Source of the DNA: Candidatus Melainabacteria bacterium
GTDB lineage: Bacteria > Cyanobacteriota > Vampirovibrionia > Obscuribacterales > Obscuribacteraceae
NCBI GenBank assembly: GCA_016209785.1
Contig: JACQVM010000157.1
Span: 1 to 7,435 of the forward strand
Direction of reading: 5' to 3'
Length of the DNA: 7,435 nucleotides
How positions within the stretch are numbered: position 1 is the first letter of the stretch; each line of letters begins with the position of its first letter. This document shows positions 7,041 through 7,435 of the stretch, piece by piece. The notes below the pieces were generated by a model, which had not been told where the DNA came from, did not search any database, and worked only from the letters and a program-made list of their open reading frames with translations. The position numbers and the translations under genes are program-made.

Positions 7041-7046
7041 TATACT
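7041..7046 (+). promoter_or_regulatory. Possible -10 box for the small exported protein gene
   Basis: TATACT matches TATAAT in 5 of 6 positions and lies 48 nt before the ATG at 7089. No acceptable -35 box is found 15-19 bp upstream and there is no extended -10 TG, so this is only a candidate. Confidence 0.22.
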
Positions 7047-7088
7047 GGTACCATTGTTGTTTAGCGTGCATTTTGGAGAGAATAAAAA

Positions 7089-7435
7089 ATGATGAAGGCA
7101 CTCTTGGTGGCAATCGTTATGGTAGCAACAATAAGTAATGCAGTATGGGCTGCTCCACCTCCTTCGCAGTGGCATCAGAACGAGTGGGTTCAGTTTATTG
7201 AGGAACTGTCTCTCTCTTGGCAGGGGATGCACCTGGTACTGTAGCAAAGGGTTTCGGGGGTGCTGCTGGAGTGGCGGCTAGCGGGTTAGGAGACGTGTAT
7301 TCTGCATTAAGTGCAGTAAGCGGTGCAACACAAGTTGGCTTGATAGGTTGGTTGAGAAACAAGATATATGAGGTGGTAGCAATATACAACGCTCAAAGTG
7401 GCAAACCGAGCAAGGCAAAGAAGCTTCTATATAAG
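7089..7435 (+). pseudogene. Small exported Gly/Ala-rich protein, reading frame broken at a TC repeat, 3' end outside the window
   Basis: I do not recognise the family. The ATG at 7089 has GGAG 10 nt upstream (7075-7078). It opens a clear signal peptide: basic MMK, a hydrophobic core LLVAIVMVA, then NAVWA with likely cleavage after residue 21 (V-W-A before APPP). The frame reads on to residue 40 (EEL) and stops at TAG 7242-7244, giving only 51 aa. From 7202 another frame is open without a stop to 7435 and looks coding. It starts LLAGDAPGTVAKGFGG and continues as a Gly/Ala/Ser-rich, weakly hydrophobic stretch, then a hydrophobic GLIGWL and IYEVVAIYN region, and a Lys-rich end. It has no good start of its own. 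Removing one TC from the (TC)4 tract at 7209-7216 joins the two into one frame of at least 115 codons (EELSLLAGDAPG). Export to periplasm or beyond is inferred; the function is unknown. It may be a pseudogene, a phase-variable gene or a sequence error. Confidence 0.6.
7209..7216 (+). repeat. (TC)4 dinucleotide tract at the frame break
   Basis: Four tandem TC units followed by TT sit exactly where the signal-peptide frame and the open downstream frame would have to join. Short dinucleotide tracts can gain or lose units by strand slippage. A change of one unit (2 nt) is what is needed to restore the frame. Confidence 0.7.

Noticed and set aside
6993..7389. Minus-strand open frames of 84 and 64 codons over the exported protein gene
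   Set aside because: They are antisense to a plus-strand gene with a ribosome site and signal peptide, and their translations look non-coding.
7202..7435. Independent gene starting at TTG 7217
   Set aside because: There is no ribosome site for it, and the upstream signal peptide joins it in frame by a one-unit change in the TC tract, which is a simpler explanation.

Overview
The window is bacterial chromosome made almost entirely of tightly packed housekeeping genes. They lie in two divergent blocks on either side of a 222-bp intergenic region (4146..4367). Base composition looks moderate (mid-40s % GC by eye). Start codons are ATG and GTG. No RNA gene, insertion sequence, phage gene or CRISPR array is visible. 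The lineage cannot be fixed from the sequence alone. The Fe-S-type PurF, the unusually long PurC and the exported protein at the right edge do not point clearly to one phylum, and the genes show no sign of recent transfer.

Left block (minus strand, read from about 4145 down to 1): purF - purC - purD - purN. These encode steps 1 (PurF), 2 (PurD), 3 (PurN, cut by the window edge) and the SAICAR synthetase step (PurC) of de novo IMP synthesis. The junctions are very tight: a 20-nt overlap, a 4-nt gap and a 16-nt overlap. This indicates one mRNA with coupled translation. In two cases the longest open frame starts too early. PurF should start at the Met-Cys that exposes the catalytic cysteine (4145), and PurC at the Met just before its first conserved block (2686).

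Right block (plus strand, 4368 to 6950): sua5 (threonylcarbamoyl-AMP synthase for tRNA t6A) - purE (class I N5-CAIR mutase) - corA (Mg2+/Co2+ channel). The gaps are 19 nt and a 1-nt TAATG overlap, so these are also probably one operon. PurE makes CAIR, the substrate of PurC, so the two divergent blocks together cover five steps of one pathway. PurK, which PurE class I normally needs, and the remaining pur genes are not in the window. Weak sigma70-like promoters can be proposed for both directions in the intergenic region.

Right edge (6951 to 7435): a 138-bp intergenic stretch with a hairpin and a -10-like box, then a gene for a small exported protein. Its signal peptide is in one frame and its Gly/Ala-rich body is in another. 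The switch falls exactly on a (TC)4 tract, where removing one TC unit restores a single open frame to the end of the window. This is the one real oddity: a disrupted gene, a phase-variable gene or a sequence error. I found no convincing new multi-gene system; the rest is ordinary core metabolism.
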